Source of the DNA: Macrostomum hystrix
Lineage: Eukaryota; Platyhelminthes; Macrostomidae
Direction of reading: 5' to 3'
DNA length: 64,000 nt
Assembly (NCBI GenBank): GCA_950097015.1
Contig: CATNEN010000039.1
Coordinates: 1,860,001 to 1,924,000 of the forward strand
Each line of letters opens with the position of its first letter. Position 1 is the stretch's first letter. Positions 33,951-46,156 of the stretch are shown piece after piece. The translations under genes and the position numbers were made by a program. The notes beneath the pieces were generated by a model. That model saw only the letters and a list, made by a program, of their open reading frames with translations, ran no database searches and was not told the DNA's origin.

Positions 33951-35994
33951 TCAGTAGAACAGCTTCAGGTAGGCCAGCCGGCGCTGATATTTCTTCTCGT
34001 CTTTCGTTGAGCGAAGCTGCAGGAGTGATGTGGGAGAGTTCTGGGATGAAGCATTGGTGCTGCTTGTGCTATCTCAGAACTGTGGGATCATGAATCTGTA
34101 GGATCATGAAGCTGTGGGATCATGAAGCTGTAGGATCATGAAGCTGTGGGATCATGAAGCTGTGGGGTCATGAAGCTGTGGGATCATGAATCTGTGGTAT
34201 CTTGAAGCTGTGGGATCATGAAGCTGTGGGATCATGAATCTGTGGGATCATGAAGCTGTAGGATCATGAAGCTGTGGGATCATGAAGCTGTAGGATCATG
34301 AAGCTGTAGGATCATGAAGCTGTGGGATCATGAAGCTGTAGGATCATGAAGCTGTAGGATCATGAAGCTGTGGGGTCATGAAGCTGTGGGATCATGAATC
34401 TGTGGGGTCATGAAGCTGTGGGATCATGAAGCTGTGGGATCATGAAGCTGTGGGATCATGAAGCTGTGGGATCATGAAGCTGTGGGATCATGATGCTGTG
34501 GGATCATGAACTGAGGAATCCTGCTAATCTGGGATCATAATCTGTGGGATCATGTAAATATGGAATTCATGCAACTGTTGGATCATGCACCTGTGTTTTT
34601 ACCTACTAGTAAAATAAATTTCTTGGGATTTGTGACCGCAAGAACGATATCGACTGATTAAAAGTTGCTCAATAGCTGTAATTTTGCTGATTTTATACTT
34701 TTTTGTTCCCAGCGGCCCACAAAACCAGCAGATAAACAAGTATGAGGCAGGAAATGTCTGATAGCTGGCCCACCTTGTCTGTATTCTGCACCAGGGTGCT
34801 CTTCTGCTGCACGCTGGGCAGGTTGGTCGGAGTTCCACCGAACGACTGCTGCCACTGCACCTTGCGATTGCGCTGCACCTCGTGCTCGTAGTTGCCGGGG
34901 CTGCGGCGGGAGGAGAGGGGTGGATGTTGGAGTATTGAGCTCTGATTGGCTGCAGCTGAAAGCCCTCACCTCGGGTTGACTTCGAAAATCTCCCTCTTGA
35001 ACACCGGAAAGCGCTGGGTGGCTGCAAGAAACGGCGGCTTGCCGAGTTCTCGATCGCGCGCTGCCGACCGCTGCAACTCCTCGTAGCTGTCAGGCAGGTG
35101 GTAGGCGCCCGGCCCCAGGGCGCCGGTGTCGCCTCCTGGCCCGGCTCCGGCGCCTCGTTGGAAGCGCGGAGCGGTGCGTGCGCCCAGAGTGTAGCCCTTT
35201 GTGCTGCTCGCCTTCTGCTCCAGGGTGTAGCCGAAGTTTGTCTTCTAAAAGTGCGCAGACAGAGATGAGCTTTGGTAAGCAGGGGTCTTTTCTAACCAAC
35301 AAGACTAAAGGATCATGTACAAAAACTGCTTGATTTGTCTTATGTTTTGGACTTGGAAAATTGCAATTTTCCATGACAACATGCATAGCTTGCCTCAGTG
35401 TTTGTAAAACTTGCAAAAAGTTTAATATAAAAATTCTGCTCGAAGCACAGTTTTTCGCTCTCAATTTTACAACCTCTAATTTTGGAAAAAAATCATATAA
35501 AAAATAATAAATAAAGTTTAATTATGATATTAGGCATTTTATTTTGAGTTATATCCATTTCTTGATTTGATCAAACTGTACTACAAAGAACAATAAATGC
35601 TAAATACGCAGTTTTTAGGTATTCTTGAAAGGAAAATTCACAAAAATACATCTCATCAAACCTCTTCATTATTATAGTAGCCAGGACCCAAATGCGGCGC
35701 AGCTGTTACAGACGGCATGTTTGCACCCATTCGATTAGTAGGAATGTGAAAGGGGAAGAGCCGCCGCCGTTTCTGGCATGAGTCAAAGACGAATGCGCTC
35801 TTTCGTTCATGGAACAAATCTGAAAGGCAAATATAAGTTGCAGGCAAAAATCTTGGCAGCGAAAACGAGAGAAAATAAAATGGGTGTCAAAAAGTCAACA
35901 GCTGTGCCAGTTTTTAGTTTTTCGTGAATCGTATTCCTATTATCGTTCATTAGTGAAGGAAACATTAAGAAAGTCAACGCAGATTACCTTCCAT
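33951..35994 (-). CDS. PIFO: Pitchfork-like ciliary microtubule-associated protein (PIFO/CIMAP3)
   Basis: Five coding exons on the minus strand: 35994-35988 (7 nt, ATGGAAG), 35819-35662, 35244-34970, 34900-34774 and 34016-33951. Phases 1, 0, 2 and 0 agree and give 210 residues. Family landmarks are FDSCQKRRRLFP near the start, then GANMPSVTAAPHLGPGYY, KGYTLGARTAPRF and LGPGAYHLP, and a basic end KDEKKYQRRLAYLKLFY. This matches vertebrate Pitchfork in order and length (about 190 residues in human, from memory). Pitchfork works at the base of the primary cilium in cilium disassembly, and relatives with GPGxY motifs bind axonemal or ciliary microtubules. The tiny first coding exon and the 66-nt last exon were found by phase and similarity and are the least certain parts. 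The last intron is mostly a 16-bp array. Confidence 0.85.
34080..34590. repeat. 16-bp minisatellite in the Pitchfork intron
   Basis: About 30 copies of GGATCATGAAGCTGTG with AATCTGTGG variants. It starts 60 bp from the last exon. Confidence 0.95.
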
Positions 35995-36745
35995 TTTGCT
36001 GAATTAGACGTTAAAGAAATCTAGTAATAATAAAACAAGCAAAGCAGTGGATATGCAATGCTTTCGCAATGGAAAAGTGAGTTACTGTGAATGGGTTAAA
36101 AAATCTCGCAAAGTTTTTTTTTAAAACACCGATTCACCAATGTAAATTGATTGTGTTTCTAACAAAGCTTCAAGTTTCTAAAATGTTTTTAAGTATATTT
36201 TTACATTTGAATGTTTAAATGCTTAATAACAGCAGTAAAAAATTGACTAAATTTAAATTCTAACATTTTTGTGGTTTTATTGTTTTGCCCTTTTTAATTT
36301 GTCATGATCACAATTTTTTCACCAATTTAAAACTTTCTTTACAAGATATCGCATGCCAAACCAGGATGAGGGAATGTACGTTAATTAGTTAATTAATTAA
36401 CTTTACGTACATTAGGCCTAGGATTAGATAGACCTCAACCAAAACGAAAATCCCAATATTTATTCTCATTTCTTCGCGAACTTACACCACAAAAAGCTAG
36501 ATCCTTACAATTACATTTTAGCTTCTTCCATTTTTCATTAGTAAAACAAAAACTAAGTGTTAAGTCAGAATCTTTGTTATGTAATGACGATGTACTTCAT
36601 CTTTCTAAAATATCGAGACTAAGGCTTTTTTGTTTACTATTAAAATAATTTTATTATTGAATTACTTCAGAAATACCTTGTAACCTTGTTTTTACTTTCT
36701 TAGGCCTACTGTTATCTTATTTTTACTTAACTTAGTGCAAAAAGC
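35995..36745. other. AT-rich, upstream of the Pitchfork gene
   Basis: No feature recognised. A perfect short palindromic AT tract (TTAATTAGTTAATTAATTAA, near 36380) is present. Confidence 0.45.
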
Positions 36746-36749
36746 AGCT

Positions 36750-36905
36750 CTGTTGTAGCCCAGTGGTTAGAGCTCCAGTTTGTACTACTGACTAAGTTTT
36801 GGTCTATGGATGGGAGATGCATGGTAGCCCAAGTGAGGCAGTGTGTGTGTGTCCTTAGACAAGTTGAATTCCTCGAGGCTTCACTTCATCTAGTTGTAGC
36901 AAAAT
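36750..36905 (+). mobile_element. decayed tRNA-derived SINE
   Basis: TTGTAGCCCAGTGGTTAGAG is a strong A-box. A decayed B-box follows at tRNA spacing (GGTCTATGGATGGGAG). Then comes GTCCTTAGACAAGTTGAA, reminiscent of the conserved central domain shared by many animal SINEs. It is a different family from the AGTCCATGGACT SINE. Confidence 0.5.
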
Positions 36906-38865
36906 TCTGAAATAGGCCCTAGGCCTAAGTAATACTAATAAATAATTGATAATTAATTGATACATAATAGGTAATAGGCATCCAATAAATTTAATTACAA
37001 CACTTTAATCAGTCATGATAGTTCAATTGTAAACAGTTGCCTTTTGAATATTGCCCTTTTGACTAGGCCCGTTTAGATAGACAAAATGAAATAAACTATA
37101 GAATCTTCTGAATGACAGAGAAGAAGCATTATAGTCTCCTTAATCTACTGACAAAATATACATATCCATACACAGCCTTAAGAGGTGGCAGGTGCTGCAC
37201 AATAGGCCTAGCTTGGCCATACAATGCTGTTTATCTATGCTAATGGCTAATTAAGCTAAAGGTTTAGTAAATTCGGCTAGCTAGCTACTTAAGAAACATG
37301 CATAAAGACAAGACTACAATTAGATGGCTAACTGCTTTTGTTTTTAGCATTACTGTTTTAGCTAGGCCACTTAGTGTTATAGAAATAGCCTATTTAGTAT
37401 TAAAATAGCCATCTAAGAAATTATTATTGGTATTTGAATACTGATCACCTTGTTTTTTAGAAATAGCTGCTCTAGTATTTACCGTTAGGCTTTGTGTTAA
37501 CAAGTTTGAACTCAGATCGCTTGAGTAACTTCAGAGTGAGGTTGGTAAATCATCTGATCAGCATCATAGGCTAGAAACAGTAGCACTTTCTATAGAAAGT
37601 GAGAAGGCAAGCCACTCAGACTGAACTTTGCCTTTATTTTGAATTATAGGGAGCCATTATATCTATGTATTAGAGAAATCTGGTGTTGCTTGAAGGTATT
37701 GTCAACATGATTGCTGACTCACTACAGAAGTTTTATATAACTACAGATTAATCTGTCAGTTGGCACAACTTGACAATTCCCTTATATAGTACTCTATAGT
37801 ACCCAGTAGCAATTAGACTGCCTCATTGCCAGTTTGGTATAGACTGAGTGTAGTGTGAAACATTAATGCTATAACCCCATTAAGGCCATTGATCCTAGTT
37901 TTTTCTAATTAATTATTCTCTTTGAACTTAAAGAACTAAGCATGCTCTGAGTTCAAGCTTGTAATATATCTATATTTAGTCTAGCTCCTTTAATCAGAAG
38001 CACTAAGCAGAACATAGCTATAAATTATACAACATTTAGTAAAATGAAAGCAACCATTCCGTTGACACTTGATTATGTTGTTCAGTGGCACTCTATAAAA
38101 ATTTTACTTTATTTGTATCCATAGAACAGTTAGTTATGTAATTAGTAATATTTGATTGTACTGATGCTATTGCTAGGCTATAATTTTTAAATAATATCTT
38201 TGTCAATGGAATTAAATATATTTTATTTTTTATTTAAATTGACTTAAACTGAATAGTTATTTAACTCAAATTAAGTTATTAAAATTCGCTTATGTTTGCT
38301 ATATAATTATTCATAATTTTGTCTGATTTGACTTCAATAGCTAGTTAGTACAGAGTCAAACAAGTAACTGTTTGAACTTAAAAAAACCTTAGATCTATTT
38401 TGTTACTGTTATGGCTAAGCAAATCTACAAGCTTTCTTTTATCTTTATCAAGTTTTCATGAGGAAACAAGCATTTATTACAAACTTAGCCATTAATTGAA
38501 TCTCATATAGCAAACATGTTTGTTTTTAGTCTATTGAAAAGCATAAATTTTTGCTATTTAACATAATTTACCATTGTTATGCTTGATTTGACATGTACCT
38601 AAGTTTTCTATATATTATACATATCTATTCAAAGCAGTGTACTTCAAGCATGGCTGTATCAATATTGAATTTAACATACATGATTTGACACATAAACAAG
38701 TTATATATGTATTATAAATTTACAAGGCAGCTAGTTAATCATAGGCATGCAGTTATTGAATTTGCTCTGGCATGTACTTTACTGTTGAACTCTAGCTTCA
38801 CAGTACAGCAGTACAGGCACCGTCGCATACCCGCAGCTCCAAATTGGTCGCCCAAATCTGCAGCA
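36906..38865. other. AT-rich intergenic, nothing recognised
   Basis: About 2 kb with no array and no coding frame. It should contain the ELOB promoter; aaatctgcag ends 2 bp before the ATG. Confidence 0.5.
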
Positions 38866-39243
38866 ATGGACGTGTACTTTATGATCCGCTGCAAGAAGAT
38901 CACAATGCTGCTGGACACCAAGGAGACCTCCCAGGTTCTCGAGCTTAAGAAAATGATTGAAGGCATCCTTAAGGTGCCGCCGGAGAATCAGCTGCTGCTG
39001 AAGGATGACACCGAGGCTCTGGCCGACAACCGCACTCTGGCTGACTGCGGACTGAACGCCAGCACAGCCCGCGCCCAGCTGCCCGCCCAACTTGGCCTCG
39101 TCATTCGCGACAGTCAGGACGCGCCATTCCCGGCGCTGGAGATCGACCCCTACACTTCGCCGCCGGAGCTGCCCGACGTGATGAAGACGCAGGACTCAAG
39201 CGGCGGCGATCAGGGCATGTCTACGCAGGCCATTCAGTCCTGA
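38866..39243 (+). CDS. ELOB: Elongin-B
   Basis: An intronless CDS of 125 residues starts at ATG 38866 (MDVYFMIRCKKITMLLDTKE). It has the ubiquitin-like fold of Elongin B (VLELKKMIEGILKVPPENQ; LKDDTEALADNRTLADCG) and the diagnostic C-terminal segment SPPELPDVMKTQDSS. Human ELOB is 118 residues, so it is complete. Elongin B pairs with Elongin C in CUL2/CUL5 ubiquitin ligases (VHL/SOCS-box receptors) and in the Elongin (SIII) transcription factor. An acceptor-like aaatctgcag just upstream suggests a 5'UTR intron or spliced-leader addition. Confidence 0.95.
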   Translation: MDVYFMIRCKKITMLLDTKETSQVLELKKMIEGILKVPPENQLLLKDDTEALADNRTLADCGLNASTARAQLPAQLGLVIRDSQDAPFPALEIDPYTSPPELPDVMKTQDSSGGDQGMSTQAIQS

Positions 39244-40852
39244 GCGAATGCCGACAAAGACTGGGGGCTCCGGCTTGGTGCCGGTTTCATTTGGGAACTG
39301 GGGACTAGGGCTTCTAAAAGCAGTTTAAGAAGATTCATTCACGTACTAGGTACCTAGTTAGTGCCTAGCGACGATCCAAACATGGGATTATTAAACACAC
39401 ATGAATGTAGATTGTAGAAGTATTTAATTTTTTCGGCTCGAGAATCAATCTAAACAGCTTTCTGGGCTTTTTAAAATGGGAGATCCCGTGTCAAATTAAG
39501 CATCCCTATGTCAAGAAGTTAGTTTTGGTTTAAAGACCTGCACTGAGAAGTACATTATTGGCGGTTATCTGTGATGCGCTATTTGTGCTGGGTCTATGCC
39601 CAGCCGCTAGAGTGCTTCATCTAACCCTACGGAGTGTATTGTGCGTCTTGACTTATTCAGTCGAGATTGTAGCTAATTCAGTTTATTTTGTTTACTTCTA
39701 ACTGTAAGCGGCCTCCCTGCTTATTTAAACAATGGGAGGCCCAGGTTGACAGTAATTTTCCGAGACGGCAGTCGGTAACTGTTGATAAATGAATCCAAAT
39801 GTCTCTGCTACAGTGCTGCACATTCAGAATGTCTATGGTAATCCAGCAGTAGACACTTCTAACTTACCTGTCATTGCCTACTCTAATAATACAAGTTTTG
39901 TCTTCGCTGAAGTTAAAGAAGAACGCCACCCACAATTCTCCTTCTCATTTTTCCTTTCTCTCCCACTCCGTATTTCTCAGCCTTTTATGTAATACCAGTC
40001 TGATCTTGTCTGTTCATTGCGGCCCTCAGTTTGTTTCCATGCAGAAACGAAATCCACCTGTGTCAGTTCTATCTGTCCCATCTCTGCCGCACCTGCTTTA
40101 CCTAGCCTTCCTCACTCCGATTCATGTGCTTGCGTGTGTTTTTACAAATACCTGGCCCCAGACAATTGGCCTGCATACGATTTTCTGTCAGTTTTTCTTT
40201 CCTCTGTTATTTTTTTAGTCGATAGTCGAAGATGAAAAGCTGAGAATCTGTTGTAAAAATAGGCGGCTTCGGAAACTAGCACGAGAGCGGAGATGGGGCT
40301 CCGGCCTTCTTTTGTATAACAATTGTTTTCGTAGCAAAAGTGTTAACTGGGCTGCAAACATCTGAATAGCTTGCTTATATATGCGCATCTATTTGCTCTA
40401 CTGTTTCATCCGCAAATGCATATGAACTTGGCCTAAAATAACAAATTAATCAATTAAAATATTAACTCGGAAAAAAGATTTAATCAGCGCAACATTCTAG
40501 CGCGGCCTGCCGCTAAAATTGTCTCTTGTTGCTATTTTATAATGATTTTTTCTGCTTGAGCTCACAAAGCTCTACTTACTGCAGCATTTGGTCATTGCGG
40601 GGTATAGATATAGTTCTACTGATGCCTAGTGCCATTTTATTTAGCCTGTACTTAAGCCTGCTTGGATTGGCCAGTAAGGGTAGAATTGTTGCTATTTTTA
40701 GCAACGTTTGCAACGGGGAATCCCTGGTCATTGGCACCCTAGCACGTGACTAGTCTCGCCCAATGAATTTCTGAGAGCAGATGTCGTATTTCATTAGGCT
40801 TTGTAAGTCAACGGACAACTCAGTAATTTTTGGCAAACATTCGCAGCCCACA
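39244..40852. other. ELOB-SKI8 intergenic, nothing recognised
   Basis: Mixed-composition DNA. A frame at 39789-39990 has an ATG but no family similarity and is not called. Confidence 0.45.
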
Positions 40853-42506
40853 ATGTACTCGGTGAAGTACCGCCAGGAGAATGCCCACAATGATAGCGTC
40901 TGGTCCGTGGCCTGGGCCAAGCCGGACCGAACCGACTTCCTGATCACCGGCTCGCTGGACGATCGCGTCAAAGTCTGGCGCTGGGCCGTCGACCACTGCG
41001 AGCTGCAGCACACACTGGAAGGCCACCACCTGGGCGTCATCTCGGTGGACGCCAGCCGCGACGGCTCGCTGGCCGCCAGCTCATCGCTGGACGCCCAGAT
41101 TCGAGTCTGGGACCTGCAGAGCGGCAAGCAGGCCCGCTTCATTGATGCGGGGGCCGCCGAGGCCTGGACTGTGTGCTTCTCGCCCGATGGCAAACTTCTG
41201 GCCACCGGCAGTCACGCCGCCAGAGTCACGCTGTACGAGGTGTCCTCGGGTAATAAGGTGGGTTGCAAGATTTCCTTAACCTGATCCTCAAATTTATTCC
41301 CCAAAGCATTCAGATCCTCAAATTTATTCCATAAAGCATCCAGATCCTCAGATTTAGTTTTCAGCACATCCAGATCCTCAGATTTAGTTTTCAGCACATC
41401 CAGATCCTCAGATTTCGTTTTCAGCACATCCAGATCCTCAGATTTAGTTTTCAGCACATCCAGATCCTCAGATTTAGTTTTCAGCACATTCAGATCCTCA
41501 GATTTAGTTTTCAGCACATTCAGATCCTCAGATTTAGTTTTCAGCACATCCAGATTCTCAGATTTAGTTTTCAGCACATCCAGATCCTCAGATTTCGTTT
41601 TCAGCACATCCAGATCCTCAGATTTAGTTTTCAGCACATCCAGATCCTCAGATTTAGTTTTCAGCACATCCAGATCCTCAGATTTAGTTTTCAGCACATC
41701 CAGATCCTCAGATTTAGTTTTCAGCACATCCAGATCCTCAGATTTAGTTTTCAGCACATCCAGATCCTCAGATTTAGTTTTCAGCACATCCAGATCCTCA
41801 GATTTAGTTTTCAGCACATCCAGATCCTCAGATTTAGTTTTCAGCATATCCAGATCCTCAGATTTAGTTTTCAGCACATCCAGATTCTCAGATTTAGTTT
41901 TCCAGCACATCCAGATCCTCAGATTTAGTTTTCAGCACATTCAGATTCTCTAGCTTAGCTCCAAGAGCATTCACTGAGCAGTACTGAGCGATCTCGCATC
42001 GCACCCAGGTGACCAGCCTGAACACAGAGGGCCAGTTCTGCCTGAGCCTGGCGTACAGTCCCGATGGCAGCCTGCTGGCCACCGGCTCTGTGGATGGCGT
42101 CATCAGCGTGCTGGACCTGACCGCCGGCCAGTTGCGTCACACCCTCGAGGGCCACGCCATGCCGGTTCGGGCTCTGCAGTTCACCCCAGACGGGCAGTAC
42201 CTGATCACCGGCTCCGATGACACCCACGTGAAGGTGTTCAGCGTGGCCAAGGGTGAGCTGGTCGCCACCCTGAGCGGCCACTCCAACTGGGTGGTGTCCC
42301 TGGCTGTGCACCCTGACGGCCAGCAGTTTGCCACCTGCAGCTCGGACAAGACTGTCAAGGTGTGGGATCTGGAGGGCCGGCAGTTGAAGAACACCTACTT
42401 TGAGCACAATGACCAGGTCTGGTGCGTCAGGTACAACGCGTTCGGCAATCGATTGGTTAGCGTTGGAGACGACAAGCTCATGGCTGTGTACGATGTGCCG
42501 CAGTGA
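40853..42506 (+). CDS. SKIC8: SKI8/WDR61 superkiller-complex and PAF1-complex WD40 protein
   Basis: Two exons, 40853-41257 and 42009-42506 (phase 0), give 300 residues (human about 305). Seven WD40 repeats are visible, including GSLDDRVKVWRW, SSSLDAQIRVWDLQSGKQ, EGHAMPVRALQFTPDG and SSDKTVKVWDLEGRQ, ending VSVGDDKLMAVYD. The pattern matches SKI8/WDR61 specifically (AHNDSVWSVAW start; DAGAAEAWTVCFSPDGKLLA). In animals it scaffolds the SKI complex (cytoplasmic 3'-5' mRNA decay with the exosome) and is part of PAF1C. The start is the ATG at 40853, as in relatives; tcgcag lies just before it. The single intron is a 30-bp array. Confidence 0.95.
41280..41950. repeat. 30-bp minisatellite in the SKI8 intron
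   Basis: About 22 copies built on CAGATCCTCAGATTTAGTTT. It fills nearly the whole intron from 23 bp after the donor. The minus strand is open by chance throughout. Confidence 0.96.
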
Positions 42507-42652
42507 TTCGCTGGTGTGGAATGGATTATAAGATTAACTGCTAAAATCCTTTGTAGCTTTGTAGTTTTCCTTATGTTTTTTCTTCACACTAATCAATGGA
42601 CTTTTTCATTTCTAAAATGTTCAATTGTTAGAGTTTTTTAGGAATCTTAATT

Positions 42653-44906
42653 TTGAATGTGGGATTTTAGGCATCTTAATCCACAATGTGGGATTTTAGG
42701 CATCTTAATCCACAATGTGGGATTTTAGGCATCTTAATCCACAATGTGGGATTTTAGGCATCTTAATCTACAATTTGGGATTTTAGGCATCTTAATCCAC
42801 AATGTGGGATTTTAGGCATCTTAATCTACAATGTGGGATTTTAGGCATCTTAATCTACAATGTGGGATTTTAGGCATCTTAATCTACAATTTGGGATTTT
42901 AGGCATCTTAATCTACAATGTGGGATTTTAGGCATCTTAATCCACAATGTGGGATTTTAGGCATCTTAATCCACAATGTGGGATTTTAGGCATCTTAATC
43001 TACAATGTGGGATTTTAGGCATCTTAATCTACAATGTGGGATTTTAGGCATCTTAATCCACAATGTGGGATTTTAGGCATCTTAATCCACAATGTGGGAT
43101 TTTAGGCATCTTAATCCACAATTTGGGATTTTAGGCATCTTAATCCACAATGTGGGATTTTAGGCATCTTAATCCACAATGTGGGATTTTAGGCATCTTA
43201 ATCCACAATGTGGGATTTTAGGCATCTTAATCCACAATGTGGGATTTTAGGCATCTTAATCTACAATTTGGGATTTTAGGCATCTTAATCTACAATTTGG
43301 GATTTTAGGCATCTTAATCTACAATGTGGGATTTTAGGCATCTTAATCCACAATTTGGGATTTTAGGCATCTTAATCCACAATGTGGGATTTTAGGCATC
43401 TTAATCTACAATGTGGGATTTTAGGCATCTTAATCTACAATGTGGGATTTTAGGCATCTTAATCCACAATGTGGGATTTTAGGCATCTTAATCCACAATG
43501 TGGGATTTTAGGCATCTTAATCTACAATGTGGGATTTTAGGCATCTTAATCCACAATGTGGGATTTTAGGCATCTTAATCCACAATGTGGGATTTTAGGC
43601 ATCTTAATCTACAATGTGGGATTTTAGGCATCTTAATCTACAATGTGGGATTTTAGGCATCTTAATCTACAATGTGGGATTTTAGGCATCTTAATCTACA
43701 ATGTGGGATTTTAGGCATCTTAATCTACAATGTGGGATTTTAGGCATCTTAATCTACAATGTGGGATTTTAGGCATCTTAATCTACAATGTGGGATTTTA
43801 GGCATCTTAATCTACATTGTGGGATTTTAGGCATCTTAATCTTCAATGTGGGATTTTAGGCATCTTAATCTACAATGTGGGATTTTAGGCATCTTAATCT
43901 ACAATTTGGGATTTTAGGCATCTTAATCCACAATGTGGGATTTTAGGCATCTTAATCTACAATGTGGGATTTTAGGCATCTTAATCCACAATGTGGGATT
44001 TTAGGCATCTTAATCCACAATTTGGGATTTTAGGCATCTTAATCTACAATGTGGGATTTTAGGCATCTTAATCCACAATTTGGGATTTTAGGCATCTTAA
44101 TCTACAATGTGGGATTTTAGGCATCTTAATCTACAATTTGGGATTTTAGGCATCTTAATCTACAATGTGGGATTTTAGGCATCTTAATCTACAATTTGGG
44201 ATTTTAGGCATCTTAATCCACAATGTGGGATTTTAGGCATCTTAATCTACAATGTGGGATTTTAGGCATCTTAATCTACAATGTGGGATTTTAGGCATCT
44301 TAATCCACAATGTGGGATTTTAGGCATCTTAATCTACAATGTGGGATTTTAGGCATCTTAATCTACAATGTGGGATTTTAGGCATCTTAATCCACAATTT
44401 GGGATTTTAGGCATCTTAATCCACAATGTGGGATTTTAGGCATCTTAATCCACAATGTGGGATTTTAGGCATCTTAATCTACAATGTGGGATTTTAGGCA
44501 TCTTAATCTACAATGTGGGATTTTAGGCATCTTAATCTACAATGTGGGATTTTAGGCATCTTAATCTACAATTTGGGATTTTAGGCATCTAAATCCACAA
44601 TGTGGGATTTTAGGCATCTTAATCTACAATGTGGGATTTTAGGCATCTTAATCTACAATGTGGGATTTTAGGCATCTTAATCCACAATGTGGGATTTTAG
44701 GCATCTTAATCTACAATGTGGGATTTTAGGCATCTTAATCCACAATGTGGGATTTTAGGCATCTTAATCTACAATGTGGGATTTTAGGCATCTTAATCTA
44801 CAATGTGGGATTTTAGGCATCTTAATCTACAATGTGGGATTTTAGGCATCTTAATCTACATTGTGGGATTTTAGGCATCTTAATCTTCAATGTGGGATTT
44901 TAGGGA
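42653..44906. repeat. 29-bp minisatellite, about 78 copies
   Basis: The largest array of the window, built on GGGATTTTAGGCATCTTAAT followed by CYACAATKT. Two positions alternate between copies (C/T and G/T), giving a readable variant map. It starts about 150 bp after the SKI8 stop. Confidence 0.98.
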
Positions 44907-45264
44907 CCTAAATTTAGTATTTGGGATCTTAATTGTAGGATGTTTATCTTCAAAGTAGGGTTTTAGGAAATTTTAATACAAATATTTGGCATTTAAGGCA
45001 TATTCTCCAGGGTTTGACTAAAGAGTCTCTGTAATTCAAGCGTAGAATGTTTTTACTTCCGCATAGAAACTACCCTCGAGGGAAAGTTTAACTTGAATAA
45101 ATTAGTCGGCGTAATATACAGTGAATACGGCAGACAGTTTTGTTTAAATCATTCTTTGTTAAATTTTTTGTTTAAATGTCTACTTGCTTGTTTGTATATG
45201 CATTTAAATTTGCCTTCTTGTTTGCTTTCTTATCGTCTGTTCTTGTTCCATGCTTTAAAGTTGA

Positions 45265-45270
45265 AATAAA
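45265..45270 (+). promoter_or_regulatory. AATAAA downstream of the SKI8 array
   Basis: First clear AATAAA I saw on the plus strand after the SKI8 stop. If SKI8 uses it, the 29-bp array is inside its 3'UTR. Confidence 0.3.
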
Positions 45271-45559
45271 GCTTACTAATTTGACAGCCATTGTGTTTCA
45301 AATTATAAAAAAAATTACTGAATGAAAGTACTAATAGTAGTGCAATTGTCTTTGTGCATGTGTTCAGTTGGTTTTTTTCATCAGCAGCCAAATCGCCAAT
45401 TGTCTATGGCCGAAATCGGCCGGCCTGGTCTAGCTTTCAGCTGCACTTAACTATGATTAGAAAGGATAGGCTATGCAAGTCTGCTCAAAGTCGGCTCACA
45501 CAAGTTAAGAACTAAAAGTTTAGCTCGAGTCCACGAAATAACCAGAGTAGATCGAAGCC

Positions 45560-45895
45560 ATGTCCTCCTCGGATCGCAACATTGACCGGAGGTGCGACGA
45601 GATGCGCTGCAAGATCGAAGCCAAGCTGCAGGCCTCCGGCGAGCAGGACCGCATCCGGCGGCACATCCGCGCCGCCCTGAACACCTGCGGCTGGATGGAC
45701 GAGGTCAAGAACCAGTGCCGCGACCTCATCAGGGCCAAAGGCATCGAGTACTGCACTGTGGAAGAGATTGTGGAGGCCGTCCTGCCGCAGGCTCGCGAGC
45801 GCGTGCCGAAGCAGCTGAAGCAGGAGGTGCTGGACCTGCTGTGGAAGTTCGTGGACACTCACAACATCGGATTGGGCGATGAAAACGACGTTTGA
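45560..45895 (+). CDS. ENY2: ENY2/Sus1, SAGA and TREX-2 subunit
   Basis: An intronless CDS of 111 residues (human 101) starts MSSSDRNIDRRCDEM. It has the all-helical ENY2 pattern: KIEAKLQASGEQDRIRRHI, ALNTCGWMDEVKNQCRDLI, a RAKGIEYCTVEEIVEAVLP segment, then VPKQLKQEVLDLLWKFVD. ENY2 is a subunit of the SAGA H2B deubiquitinase module and of the TREX-2 mRNA-export complex, wrapping around ATXN7L3 or GANP helices. Coding GC is far higher than in the flanks, as for the other genes here. Confidence 0.93.
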   Translation: MSSSDRNIDRRCDEMRCKIEAKLQASGEQDRIRRHIRAALNTCGWMDEVKNQCRDLIRAKGIEYCTVEEIVEAVLPQARERVPKQLKQEVLDLLWKFVDTHNIGLGDENDV

Positions 45896-46035
45896 GCAGC
45901 TGGACTCGGCTGCGACAGATTATGCGTTGCGAATTAGGACTCGAAATAGCTGTAGGAGCTTTCATTTAACTAGGCGACCAAATATTCACATGCTTATACA
46001 CTCATGGCTTTAGGGACTGCCTCACTTAGTAGCGA

Positions 46036-46041
46036 AATAAA
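46036..46041 (+). promoter_or_regulatory. candidate poly(A) signal for ENY2
   Basis: AATAAA 141 bp after the ENY2 stop codon, before the tandem array. Confidence 0.5.
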
Positions 46042-46156
46042 TTACTGCTTTTTTCATTTTTTTCTTCCGGAAATTCGTGCATTAGGATGCGATTTCGAAC
46101 TGGCTTGGCTCATTGTTGGACTGACTTCTAAGTTCTTTCTCATGACAATAAGCTGG

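Noticed and set aside
41212-41910. 232-codon minus frame rich in Lys, Ser, Asp and Leu
   Set aside because: Antisense translation of the 30-bp array in the SKI8 intron.
38866-45895. Operon of ELOB, SKI8 and ENY2
   Set aside because: Same strand, but separated by 1.6 and 3.1 kb, with AATAAA signals between SKI8 and ENY2 and after ENY2. Operon spacing is usually far shorter.
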